Shown here piece after piece: positions 41,858 to 50,277 of a stretch of 64,000 nt of DNA. Position numbers and translations under genes: made by a program. Position 1 is the first letter of the stretch; the number at the start of each line of letters is the position of its first letter. The stretch covers positions 434,001 to 498,000 of the forward strand of contig JBBIUV010000015.1 of the NCBI GenBank assembly GCA_037440065.1, written 5' to 3'. The notes below the pieces were generated by a model, which worked only from the letters and a program-made list of their open reading frames with translations, made no database searches and was not told the origin of the DNA. The DNA is from UBA1563 sp037440065 (GTDB lineage Bacteria; Bacteroidota; Ignavibacteria; Ignavibacteriales; Ignavibacteriaceae).

Positions 41858-43158
41858 GAGTTATTAAGAATAATAGAATCCGTTGTGAATCTTTTTCAAG
41901 TTCACTTCCATCATTTACAAAAGCTGTTGGAACGGTAAAACCACGATTTGTACAGGTTAGCTCTGCTAAACAGATCGAACCCTTTGAAAATCTTCCCGGC
42001 ATGCTTAGAAAGATTTCTGTTTTCGAAAAGGCTATAAAAAGTTGTCATGACGCAAAACAGATCATCCTAAAAGTAGATGAATTCTTAAACGGAATAATTG
42101 AGTTTAAAGAAGCGGATTTATTCTTCTTCGACGATTTCCGTTTGAAACTTGTTTCTGTTGTTGAACCTTCAAATCTTAAAACTACGGAGTTCATCAATCG
42201 TGTTTTTAGCGAAGGAATCTTAGATTGGGTGTTGAGAGAAAACAAACCTCAGGTCATCCCCGATTTAAGAGAAGTAAGTAGCACCGGTTCCAAATCGAAT
42301 TATCTCTTGTTCCCAATTGGAGAAGGAAAGGAGCCGAAAGGTGTTTTCGCACTTTTAACGAGACCGATGCATAAGTACGAAGATAGTTTAGAAGTCCAAC
42401 TAATTCAACTTGTGCTGAACATAGCTGTCCCTAAAATAGAATTGATCAAAAAGGATGAAGAACTTAAATCAACCTATCACGAACTTCATGTTTATCAGTC
42501 GAAGTTATCAAATGATTTCAGATTGTCTGCCATTGGAGAATTAACCTCAGGATTGGCGGAAGATATTTTGTCACCGCTGCAGGTAATTTTGAGTACAGCG
42601 GATTATTTACAAACTGACGAAGAAACGGTCGGGAATAAAAATCTAAATGTAATTAAGCAACAAGTGAGAAGAGTAGAAACGGTTGTTAACCGACTTGTTA
42701 AATTTGCCGATATCAACGACAATCGCCTTGAAATAAAACCTTGCCGTTTAGATGAAGTGATTAAAGATTATCATAACTTCATCAGCTCATCCCTGCAGGC
42801 AGCGAACATCGAATGTATTTTAAATCTTGATGAAAATGTTCCGTCGGTGCTCAGTCATCCTGATTATTTAACACATCTTTTAACAACCATTTTCGGAATG
42901 ATTAAAACTTCCGCTCAAGACGGCGGCGGTATTTTAATTCAAACAAAATACAATAGCGGAATTGTGATAGTTAGAGTTGTTACAACTGCATTTGTTCAAA
43001 GTTTAATTAAAAATTCTAAAGATAATAACGACGATCTCAATGTTAAAATGATCACCCACCTGATGCAGAAACATCAAGGAAGCGTTGACTTTGACGCAAA
43101 TGAGTTGACCGGATCATCAATTGTTTTAACTTTCCCATTAAAGAAGAAAATAAGATGA
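41854..43158 (+). CDS. Degenerate histidine kinase (pseudokinase) with GAF-like domain
   Basis: Cytoplasmic protein of 434 residues starting at TTG 41854, inside the stop of the HDOD gene (TTGA), with AAGG upstream. A GAF-like domain spans about 50-195 and a DHp-like helix follows, reading IGELTSGLAEDILSPLQ, where Glu236 occupies the place of the phospho-accepting His (normally AHEIxNPL). The last 140 residues resemble the HATPase fold, but the N box (LTTIFGMIKTS) lacks Asn and no D-x-G-x-G box is present. It therefore should not autophosphorylate and may act as a scaffold or allosteric partner of the HDOD proteins or of another kinase. Confidence 0.75.
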   Translation: MRVIKNNRIRCESFSSSLPSFTKAVGTVKPRFVQVSSAKQIEPFENLPGMLRKISVFEKAIKSCHDAKQIILKVDEFLNGIIEFKEADLFFFDDFRLKLVSVVEPSNLKTTEFINRVFSEGILDWVLRENKPQVIPDLREVSSTGSKSNYLLFPIGEGKEPKGVFALLTRPMHKYEDSLEVQLIQLVLNIAVPKIELIKKDEELKSTYHELHVYQSKLSNDFRLSAIGELTSGLAEDILSPLQVILSTADYLQTDEETVGNKNLNVIKQQVRRVETVVNRLVKFADINDNRLEIKPCRLDEVIKDYHNFISSSLQAANIECILNLDENVPSVLSHPDYLTHLLTTIFGMIKTSAQDGGGILIQTKYNSGIVIVRVVTTAFVQSLIKNSKDNNDDLNVKMITHLMQKHQGSVDFDANELTGSSIVLTFPLKKKIR

Positions 43159-43769
43159 AATATTTACAGATTATCATATTTCTTTTTATATCCGTTTTCT
43201 CTTTTACTTCCGCACAGAGTGGAAACGCTGCTATTCCGGATACTACCAGTCAACTTAATAATACCAAAGAGATAAGTGTTGCAGAAATGGTTGAAAAACA
43301 GATCGCACTTGCGCAAGCAAAACAATGGGCAAATCGCCAGGAGCCCAGCAAACAAAAAGCGGTTAAAAAAGTATCGATAAAGAATCAAGCGAATAGTGAT
43401 TGGCTTGCATCAATTGCATCGCAAGTAAAGTTAAGTCCGGAAATGGTAACGAGAATTGGAATTATCCTGCTTTCATCAATGTTTGTTTTTGGCTCTGTGG
43501 TTACCAGAAGATTGGTCCTCAGTCGCAAAAGCAAATTGAATAATTTGAGGTCGAATATTCAGTCCCTGAGGTTGGAAAAAGCAATTGTGAAAAAAGAAAC
43601 GAAACTTAAAAACGTTCGTGAAAACTTATTGAAAAGTTCAATCAATCTAAATAATGCGGAAGGTTCGTTAGCTCAAAAAGCTAAAGAATTGAAAATCGCT
43701 AAAGGGGAAATTATGCTAGCGGCAAAAATTAAATCATACGAATTATCCATCTGTTCGAACGATAGGTAA
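43155..43769 (+). CDS. Unknown secreted/membrane coiled-coil protein before flgF
   Basis: Protein of 204 residues, not recognised. N-terminal signal peptide (about 1-21, ending near SAQ), a helical, Lys/Gln-rich extracytoplasmic stretch, a membrane helix at about 98-115 and a Lys/Leu/Glu-rich C-terminal coiled coil (about 125-195). ATGA overlap with the preceding kinase-like gene; 13 bases before flgF. It may connect the HDOD/pseudokinase module to the membrane or be a basal-body accessory. Confidence 0.65.
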   Translation: MKYLQIIIFLFISVFSFTSAQSGNAAIPDTTSQLNNTKEISVAEMVEKQIALAQAKQWANRQEPSKQKAVKKVSIKNQANSDWLASIASQVKLSPEMVTRIGIILLSSMFVFGSVVTRRLVLSRKSKLNNLRSNIQSLRLEKAIVKKETKLKNVRENLLKSSINLNNAEGSLAQKAKELKIAKGEIMLAAKIKSYELSICSNDR

Positions 43770-43782
43770 GCAGGAGTCTCTT

Positions 43783-44493
43783 ATGGTAAATGGAATTTAT
43801 AATGTTGCACGAAGTCTGAACACAAAAGTAAAAAGTATTGATGTACTTGCTAATAACCTTGCAAATATTAATTCAACCGGATTTAAAAAACAAGTTCCGT
43901 TTCAAGAATATTTAAATAAGAATGGTGAAATAGCAGTAAAGCAGACCACCGATTACGGGCAAGGTGAAGTTATACTTTCTGCAAATCCACTTGATCTAGC
44001 TATTTCGGGCGACGGATATTTTCTTGTAAAAACAGAAAATGGAATTGAACTGACAAGGAACGGGAAGTTTCATATTTCCGATGATGGATTTATGGTAAAC
44101 GGTAACGGTGATAAAGTACTCGGAAGTAATGGTGAAATCAGTTTTGGCGATTTGATGGATGCAGATAATCCTTCAATAAGTATTTCAAAGACCGGTGAGA
44201 TCAAGATAGGAGAAACTACTCTAGATTCGCTGGTAATCGCCAAATTAGAAAATCCGCAAGAAGCAATTAGAACTTCCAGCTCAAATTTTGCTGTTGCAGA
44301 TGACAATTATTCGATCGCTTCACCACAGAATTACGAGATAGTTCAAGGTTACCTGGAAGAATCAAACGTGAACCCGATTCTCGAAATGCAATCGATGATT
44401 GAAACGAACAAAGATTATGAATCAGCTTATAAAATAATGCGCTACTTAGATCAGACGATGGAAAAATCAAATCAAATTGGAAGAGTTTATTAA
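43783..44493 (+). CDS. flgF: Flagellar proximal rod protein FlgF
   Basis: Rod subunit of 236 residues. N-terminal LANNLANINSTGFKKQVPFQEY and the C-terminal ESNVNPILEMQSMIETNKDYESAYKIMRYLDQTMEK are rod/hook family ends; GDGYFLVKTENGIELTRNGKF is the central strand block. It lies before flgG and is shorter in sequence than FlgG, which supports FlgF rather than a second FlgG. Confidence 0.9.
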   Translation: MVNGIYNVARSLNTKVKSIDVLANNLANINSTGFKKQVPFQEYLNKNGEIAVKQTTDYGQGEVILSANPLDLAISGDGYFLVKTENGIELTRNGKFHISDDGFMVNGNGDKVLGSNGEISFGDLMDADNPSISISKTGEIKIGETTLDSLVIAKLENPQEAIRTSSSNFAVADDNYSIASPQNYEIVQGYLEESNVNPILEMQSMIETNKDYESAYKIMRYLDQTMEKSNQIGRVY

Positions 44494-44504
44494 AGGAATA
44501 TTTT

Positions 44505-45302
44505 ATGCCAACAAGAGCTTTACGAACAGCAGCCTCCGGATTATATGCACAGCAATTGAATGTTGAAGTTATCTCCAACAATATTGCCAACGTAAACACA
44601 ACCGGATTCAAAAAGAACAAAGCAGAATTTCAAGATTTGATGTATCAAGAAGTTCAGATCAATCCAACACAAGCTTCAGATGCATTAACACAAGCTGCAC
44701 CTTCTGCTAAGATTCAAATTGGTAACGGTGTTCAATCATCCTCCACACAGAAAATTTTTAAGCAGGGAGATGTTGTTGCTTCCGGCAATCAGTTGGATAT
44801 GGCGATTCAAGGTGACGGACTTTTTCAAGTTCGTAAGTCGGATGGAACAATTGTCTACACGAGAGATGGTTCCTTCAAAGTAAATTCGGATGGGAAATTA
44901 GTCACTTCCGGCGGCTATCTTCTAGAACCTGAAATCGGATTAACAGATAATGTACAAAGTATTTCGATAAGTAGAGACGGCACTGTTGATGTTTTGGAAA
45001 ATGATGGAAGAACCACAACGCTTGGCACAATCGAACTTGCCAAATTTATGAATCCTTCCGGCTTAATGGCTCTTGGAAATAATTTGTATGCCGAGACTGA
45101 GGCATCCGGTGCACCGGTTTTAGGAACCGCCGGGTCTAAAGGTTTTGGAGAAATTAATCAAGGTTTCCTTGAATCATCAAACGTTGATATTGTTGAAGAA
45201 ATGGTCGCTATGATAACCGCGCAGAGAGCATACGAGATTAACTCCAAAACGGTAAAAACTGTTGAAGAAATGATGACGATGGCAAACAACTTAAAAACAT
45301 GA
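44505..45302 (+). CDS. flgG: Flagellar distal rod protein FlgG
   Basis: Distal rod subunit of 265 residues, normal length. Begins with MPTRALRTAASGLYAQQLN, continues with NNIANVNTTGFKKNKAEFQDLMYQ, and ends in ESSNVDIVEEMVAMITAQRAYEINSKTVKTVEEMM, all strongly FlgG. GGAATATTTT precedes ATG 44505. Followed by flgA. Confidence 0.96.
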   Translation: MPTRALRTAASGLYAQQLNVEVISNNIANVNTTGFKKNKAEFQDLMYQEVQINPTQASDALTQAAPSAKIQIGNGVQSSSTQKIFKQGDVVASGNQLDMAIQGDGLFQVRKSDGTIVYTRDGSFKVNSDGKLVTSGGYLLEPEIGLTDNVQSISISRDGTVDVLENDGRTTTLGTIELAKFMNPSGLMALGNNLYAETEASGAPVLGTAGSKGFGEINQGFLESSNVDIVEEMVAMITAQRAYEINSKTVKTVEEMMTMANNLKT

Positions 45303-45311
45303 TTAACTAAC

Positions 45312-45959
45312 ATGATGCTGTATCTCTTAAATATTATTATTCTTTTTTCTTTGAACGGAAATGACTTCCGCGATTCATTAAAAGATTATTTAACAAAACA
45401 GCTCTCCATGTACGATAGTTTGGATTACGAAATTATGCAAATGCCTAAAGATTATACTTCTCTTTTAATTGTTGACGGGAGTGCATTAACCCTAAACAGA
45501 AATATTGTTTCAGTTCCAATCATGCTGGTTAAAGAGAAGAAGAAAAGTGAATCGTTCATAAAAGTTAAACTTCATCTTTATAAAAATGTTGTTACGGTTC
45601 GTAATAAAATCAGAGGCAGAAGTGATCTGAATGCTTCAGATTTTGCCGTAAAGTCACTTGATGTCTCTCTTTTAAAAGGTACTCCTTTTACTTCTTTGGA
45701 AGAGATAGCATCGTTTCGAACAAGAATTGCACTGAATCCAGGAACAATTTTAGTCCGTGAAGTACTTGAAGCAAAACCGGTGATACAAAGCGGTGATCTT
45801 GTAAAAGCAAGTTTAACAAATGGAAATGTAACCGTAACGATCGAAGCAAACGCCCGGCAGGAAGGCGCTCCGGGCGAGATTATAAGAGTAGTAACGCAGA
45901 ATAAAAAACAATATAAAGCCAAAGTAGTTGATTCATCAAATGTTAATATCCTTGAGTAG
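45312..45959 (+). CDS. flgA: P-ring assembly chaperone FlgA
   Basis: Periplasmic chaperone of 215 residues for FlgI. An N-terminal hydrophobic signal (about 1-14) is short; a SAF-type domain follows with IRGRSDLNASDFAVKSLDVS and the late block PGTILVREVLEAKPVIQSGDLVKA, then EGAPGEIIRVVTQNKKQYKAKVVD. Two ATG codons are adjacent at 45312 and 45315. Located before flgH and flgI, as expected. Confidence 0.88.
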   Translation: MMLYLLNIIILFSLNGNDFRDSLKDYLTKQLSMYDSLDYEIMQMPKDYTSLLIVDGSALTLNRNIVSVPIMLVKEKKKSESFIKVKLHLYKNVVTVRNKIRGRSDLNASDFAVKSLDVSLLKGTPFTSLEEIASFRTRIALNPGTILVREVLEAKPVIQSGDLVKASLTNGNVTVTIEANARQEGAPGEIIRVVTQNKKQYKAKVVDSSNVNILE

Positions 45960-45963
45960 AGTT

Positions 45964-46539
45964 ATGAAAAATATTTTAACCGTCGGTTTTGTGCTTGTGC
46001 TTTCAGCCTTTATTTATCCGCAGGAAATGAGACAGAATGCATTTAAATCTCTCTTCTCGGATGAGAAAGCGAATAAGATCGGAGATGCGATCACTATTCT
46101 TGTTGTTGAATCTTCACAAGCCTCCAACAATGCAGAAACTCAAGCCGCAAGATCAAGTTCGTTAAGCCTTAGCGGAAAAGGTCAAGCCGGAAAAACTACA
46201 TTGCCGTCAGTTGATCTTGGAATCGGATCGAACAACGATTTCTCCGGTTCCGGCTCAACAAAAACCACGGGAATGATCCGCACCAAAATCAGCGCAACAA
46301 TCGATTCGGTTTTAAAGAATGGAAATCTGCTCGTTCGCGGAAGCAGAAAAATTAAAATTAATGGCGAAGAACAAATTGTAAAAATTAAAGGGATTGTAAG
46401 ATCTTCTGATATAGCCGCAGATAATTCAGTTCTCTCTTATAATATTTCTGAAGCAGAGATCGAGTTCTCCGGAAGCGGTTTAATCGAGCGTTCGCAAAGT
46501 CCCGGTTGGTTAACCAAAATTTTCCACATGCTTTTTTAG
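45964..46539 (+). CDS. flgH: Flagellar L-ring protein FlgH without lipobox
   Basis: Outer-membrane ring protein of 191 residues from ATG 45964; an upstream ATG at 45928 would overlap flgA. The core SLFSDEKANKIGDAITILVVESSQASNNAETQ and the end KIKGIVRSSDIAADNSVLSYNISEAEIEFSGSGLI are FlgH. Unlike the enteric lipoprotein, the signal peptide region (about 1-20, ending near YPQ) contains no cysteine, so the protein is predicted to be cleaved by signal peptidase I and not lipidated. Confidence 0.93.
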   Translation: MKNILTVGFVLVLSAFIYPQEMRQNAFKSLFSDEKANKIGDAITILVVESSQASNNAETQAARSSSLSLSGKGQAGKTTLPSVDLGIGSNNDFSGSGSTKTTGMIRTKISATIDSVLKNGNLLVRGSRKIKINGEEQIVKIKGIVRSSDIAADNSVLSYNISEAEIEFSGSGLIERSQSPGWLTKIFHMLF

Positions 46540-46546
46540 GTTTTGT

Positions 46547-47641
46547 ATGAAAAAAATATTTCTATTATCGTTGCTGCTTTTTTCGATCTCATCGGAAATC
46601 TATAGTCAGAGAATTAAGGACATTGCTTATTTAGGCGGTGAAAACTCTGAACAAATTTTAGGTTACGGTTTGATAGTTGGACTTAGCGGAACAGGCGATA
46701 GCCATCGTTCCGTATTTACCATTCAATCAATTACAAGCATGTTAAAAAGATTTGGAATAACCGTTCCGCAAGCTGATTTAAAAACAAAGAACGTTGCTGC
46801 TGTTATGGTAACCGCAACATTAAACGCTTATTTAAAATCGGGAGCCAAGTTTGATGTAAATGTTTCTTCTTTGGGAGATGCTACAAGTTTACTTGGCGGA
46901 ACGCTTTTGATGACGCCACTTTCCGGTAGTGACGGAAATGTTTACGGTTATGCACAAGGGTCTATTTCGGTTGGTGGATTTGATATCAGTACCCCAACTG
47001 GCGGAAGAGTTGCAAAAAATTCCACTCTTGCCGGAAGAATTCCACGTGGTGGATTGTTGCAGATGGAAGTTTCTTCCCGGGTTTTGCAATCGGAAGAAAT
47101 AAGTGTGTTTTTAAAAGACCCCGACATGACCACTGCAAATAATATTTCAAACGCGATCAACACAAAGTTTGGTGCAAGTACTGCCTTAGCAAGTGATGCT
47201 GCGGAAATTAAAGTAAAAGTTCCTGCAGATAAACAAGCGAACATGGTTGGATTTTTAGCGGAACTTGAAGGTTTAACAGTTGAGATTGATTATGCTGCGA
47301 AGGTAGTTTTAAATGAAAGAACCGGCACGGTAGTTTCCGGAAGCAATGTTAAGATTCAATCGGTAACTATTTCTCACGGTGGACTTAATCTTTCGATAAA
47401 ATCTTATCCGGTCATTTCTCAACCCGGCGCTTTTTCAAACGGAACGACCGCAGTGTTTAATAATCTTGTTCCTTATGCTTCGCAAGATTCAACCAATACT
47501 ATAGCTATCCAGGGCGCTTCAAATGTGCAGGAAGTTGCGGCAGCATTAAATTCGTTGAAGGTTTCTCCCAAAGATATAATTGCAATTTTTCAAGCATTAA
47601 AAGAGGCAGGAGCATTAATTGCTGAATTAGTGATCATCTAA
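46547..47641 (+). CDS. flgI: Flagellar P-ring protein FlgI
   Basis: Periplasmic ring protein of 364 residues with a cleavable signal peptide (about 1-20). Conserved parts are RIKDIAYLGGENSEQILGYGLIVGLSGTGD, VMVTATLNAYLKSGAKFDVNVSSLGDATSLLGGTLLMTPL and the C-terminal NVQEVAAALNSLKVSPKDIIAIFQALKEAGALIAELVII. Complete. One base before the flgJ gene. Confidence 0.96.
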   Translation: MKKIFLLSLLLFSISSEIYSQRIKDIAYLGGENSEQILGYGLIVGLSGTGDSHRSVFTIQSITSMLKRFGITVPQADLKTKNVAAVMVTATLNAYLKSGAKFDVNVSSLGDATSLLGGTLLMTPLSGSDGNVYGYAQGSISVGGFDISTPTGGRVAKNSTLAGRIPRGGLLQMEVSSRVLQSEEISVFLKDPDMTTANNISNAINTKFGASTALASDAAEIKVKVPADKQANMVGFLAELEGLTVEIDYAAKVVLNERTGTVVSGSNVKIQSVTISHGGLNLSIKSYPVISQPGAFSNGTTAVFNNLVPYASQDSTNTIAIQGASNVQEVAAALNSLKVSPKDIIAIFQALKEAGALIAELVII

Positions 47642-47642
47642 A

Positions 47643-48461
47643 ATGAGTGAACTGAACTTAAAAATATCGAACGATCTGAAGCATTTCGCACGCACACCGG
47701 AAATCAATCAAAAATATTCCGATGAGCAGAAAGCAAAAATTGCAAAGACTTCTAAAGACTTTGAGAGTCTCCTTACCGCTATGATGTTGAAGAGTATGAA
47801 CAAAACCAAAGAAGAGGGTTTATTCGGTGATGAAAGTTACGGCGGCGACTATTTTGAAACTCTTTTTGAAAACGAAATGGCGAAACATATTTCCAGCGGA
47901 AACGGTCTGGGTATGGCTTCCGAACTTTACAAAAGAATTACCGGCGAAGAACTTGATGTTAATTCTTTTAAAAACAATATCGAATCATTAAGAATAAAAA
48001 GTAAAGTTGAACTTAAAAACTTTGATAAAGACTCTCACGGAATCACTCCGTCTAAACAATCGATGGAAAGGCTTGAACAATTTGAGGAACATATTGATGA
48101 GGCTTCAAAACGTTTTGGAGTGGACAAAGGTTTGATAAAATCAGTGATTATTGCAGAGTCCGCAGGAAATGTAAAAGCGGTTTCTGCCGCAAAGGCAAAA
48201 GGACTTATGCAGCTCATCGATTCCACCGCAACAGATATGGGCGTTAGAAATGTTTGGGATCCGCGCGAAAATATTATGGGCGGAACTAAATATTTATCGG
48301 AAATGCTTCGACAATATAAAGGGGACGTGAAGCTTGCTTTAGCCGGTTATAATGCAGGTCCGGCGAACGTTGATAAGTATAATGGAGTCCCACCTTTTGA
48401 AGAAACCAAGACCTATATCACTCGTGTACTCGGTTATTTAAATCATCTAAAGGAAATTTAG
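47643..48461 (+). CDS. flgJ: FlgJ: rod-cap domain fused to lytic transglycosylase
   Basis: Exported peptidoglycan-remodelling rod-assembly protein of 272 residues. The N-terminal rod-binding domain (about 25-100) has SKDFESLLTAMMLKSMNKT and GDYFETLFENEMAKHIS. The C-terminal domain (about 148-270) is an SLT-type lytic transglycosylase with catalytic Glu172 (AESAGN), GLMQL, NIMGGTKYLSEML and ALAGYNAGP. Enterobacterial FlgJ carries a glucosaminidase instead, so the enzyme module has been swapped here. The two parts form one intact frame. Confidence 0.93.
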   Translation: MSELNLKISNDLKHFARTPEINQKYSDEQKAKIAKTSKDFESLLTAMMLKSMNKTKEEGLFGDESYGGDYFETLFENEMAKHISSGNGLGMASELYKRITGEELDVNSFKNNIESLRIKSKVELKNFDKDSHGITPSKQSMERLEQFEEHIDEASKRFGVDKGLIKSVIIAESAGNVKAVSAAKAKGLMQLIDSTATDMGVRNVWDPRENIMGGTKYLSEMLRQYKGDVKLALAGYNAGPANVDKYNGVPPFEETKTYITRVLGYLNHLKEI

Positions 48462-48462
48462 T

Positions 48463-48915
48463 ATGGAAACAAAACATCTGATTAAATCATTAAAAGAACA
48501 GGAATCAAATCTTCAAAAATTTTTAGATTCTCTTTTAAAACATCAGCGTGCGTTGATCGATCATAATCTTCCGGTAATGGAAGAAGTTATTCTTGTTGAA
48601 GGAAAACTTCTTAAAGACATAAACGGAATGGATAGAGAAATTGTTCGAACGATGAATCATTTATCAGACCAATATTCTTTGGGAATCACTTCAACAAAAC
48701 TTTTGGATTTTACCAAAGCCTTAAAAAAAATAAACACAAACGATTATGTAAATCTTTTGCAGATTCAGAGATCACTCCGGGGATTGCTCGCAAAAATTCA
48801 AACAATTAATTCACAAAATAGTCTGCTGATTGAGAATGCAAGAAGTTTTATCAAGCAAACTTTCACATCCTTAGCAGGCATGAACAATGATCCTATTTTA
48901 AACAGAAGAGTATAA
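48463..48915 (+). CDS. flgN: Flagellar chaperone FlgN
   Basis: Helical cytoplasmic protein of 150 residues placed directly before flgK. Helix pattern and length fit FlgN, the chaperone of hook-filament junction proteins FlgK and FlgL. Family sequence identity is generally low, so this relies mainly on fold and neighbourhood. Its stop touches the flgK start. Confidence 0.82.
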   Translation: METKHLIKSLKEQESNLQKFLDSLLKHQRALIDHNLPVMEEVILVEGKLLKDINGMDREIVRTMNHLSDQYSLGITSTKLLDFTKALKKINTNDYVNLLQIQRSLRGLLAKIQTINSQNSLLIENARSFIKQTFTSLAGMNNDPILNRRV

Positions 48916-50276
48916 TGGGCATCAGTAGAATATTTGATATTTCTCAGAGAAGCTTGGCTGCTTATCAGCAGGCGCTCGATATTACTTCGCACAATATTGC
49001 GAATGCATCAAACCCCGATCATTCAAGGCAGAAAGCTCTCTTATCACCAGAAAAAAGTGAAAACAATGGTGCGCTCGTTTTTGGAACTGGAGTTAAACTT
49101 GAACTCATTCAACGGCAGAGAGATAGTCTGATCGATTCGCAGATACGGACGAATAATCAAAAGTATTCAGATAACAGTAAACGATCCGATATTCTTGGTC
49201 AAATTGAACAGCTCTTTGGCGAACCTTCTGACCTTGGATTATCGAATACTATGACTTCATTCTTCAATTCTTGGAGCGAAGCTTCGGTCAGTCCGAATTC
49301 TTCATCATTAAGATTTAATGTTCTTCGTTCTGCAGAAAATCTTTCTAACAAAGTAAAAGATATTTATGATGGATTAAACGACATAAAGTCAAGTTTGATG
49401 ACCGACGCAAAAAATGTGGTTACGAGCATCAATAATTATCTTCAACAGATACAGAGTTTAAACAAGCAAATCTTTGAAGTTACTTTGAAAAATCAACAGC
49501 CAAATGACTTGATGGACCAGCGTGATATTGTAATTGACAAACTCAGCAAACTGGTAAACATTAATGTTGCTGTTGATTCATCAAACAGCGCTATAGTTTC
49601 CGTTGGCGGAATGTTCGGCGCCGATAAAACTGTTGCTAAAGAATTTCAACTTTCCGAAGCTAATGGAAAACTTATCATTACTTCCGGTTCTGATGGTTTT
49701 CCGTTAAACATTACAAGCGGTGAACTCTTTGCGGTAACTGATATTTATTCGCAAAAAATTCCGTCGTACGTGGAACAGCTTGATTCGATGGTTACTACGC
49801 TGTCTGATTCAGTCAATCAATTACATGCCTCTGGATATACAATCTCTAGCCCGGTGGAAACCGGTTTAAATTTCTTTGAAAGTTACAAAGATGGCGAACT
49901 GACAATAAATCAAGACATCCTTCAAGACCCGAACAAAATTGCGCTATCTAAAGATGGATCTGTTGGCAATGCAGAAATAGCAACTAAAATCGCTGAGTTA
50001 AGTAATTCAAAAATATTAAACGGTACAACGTTAGCGGATAATTATGGCTCATTAATAAGTGAGATCGGAAGTCAAAAACAATCTTCAGACCAAATGGCGC
50101 AATCAAACGAATTGATCCTTCAACAACTCGATCAGCAAAAAGCTTCTGTATCCGGTGTGTCGATTGATGAGGAGATGACAAACGTAATTAAATTTCAACG
50201 GTCGTACCAGGCTTCGGCAAAGATGATCAAAATTGCCGATGAGATGCTGCAAACTATTTTAAATATGGTGGCGTAG
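48915..50276 (+). CDS. flgK: Hook-filament junction protein FlgK (HAP1)
   Basis: Protein of 453 residues forming the first junction layer. N-terminal GISRIFDISQRSLAAYQQALDITSHNIANASNPDHSRQ and C-terminal SGVSIDEEMTNVIKFQRSYQASAKMIKIADEML are typical, as is NQLHASGY in the middle. Shorter than E. coli FlgK (547) but complete at both ends. Confidence 0.94.
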   Translation: MGISRIFDISQRSLAAYQQALDITSHNIANASNPDHSRQKALLSPEKSENNGALVFGTGVKLELIQRQRDSLIDSQIRTNNQKYSDNSKRSDILGQIEQLFGEPSDLGLSNTMTSFFNSWSEASVSPNSSSLRFNVLRSAENLSNKVKDIYDGLNDIKSSLMTDAKNVVTSINNYLQQIQSLNKQIFEVTLKNQQPNDLMDQRDIVIDKLSKLVNINVAVDSSNSAIVSVGGMFGADKTVAKEFQLSEANGKLIITSGSDGFPLNITSGELFAVTDIYSQKIPSYVEQLDSMVTTLSDSVNQLHASGYTISSPVETGLNFFESYKDGELTINQDILQDPNKIALSKDGSVGNAEIATKIAELSNSKILNGTTLADNYGSLISEIGSQKQSSDQMAQSNELILQQLDQQKASVSGVSIDEEMTNVIKFQRSYQASAKMIKIADEMLQTILNMVA

Positions 50277-50277
50277 A

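Noticed and set aside
45928..45963. Upstream ATG start of flgH
   Set aside because: Overlaps flgA and disrupts the signal peptide; ATG 45964 gives a normal secreted start.
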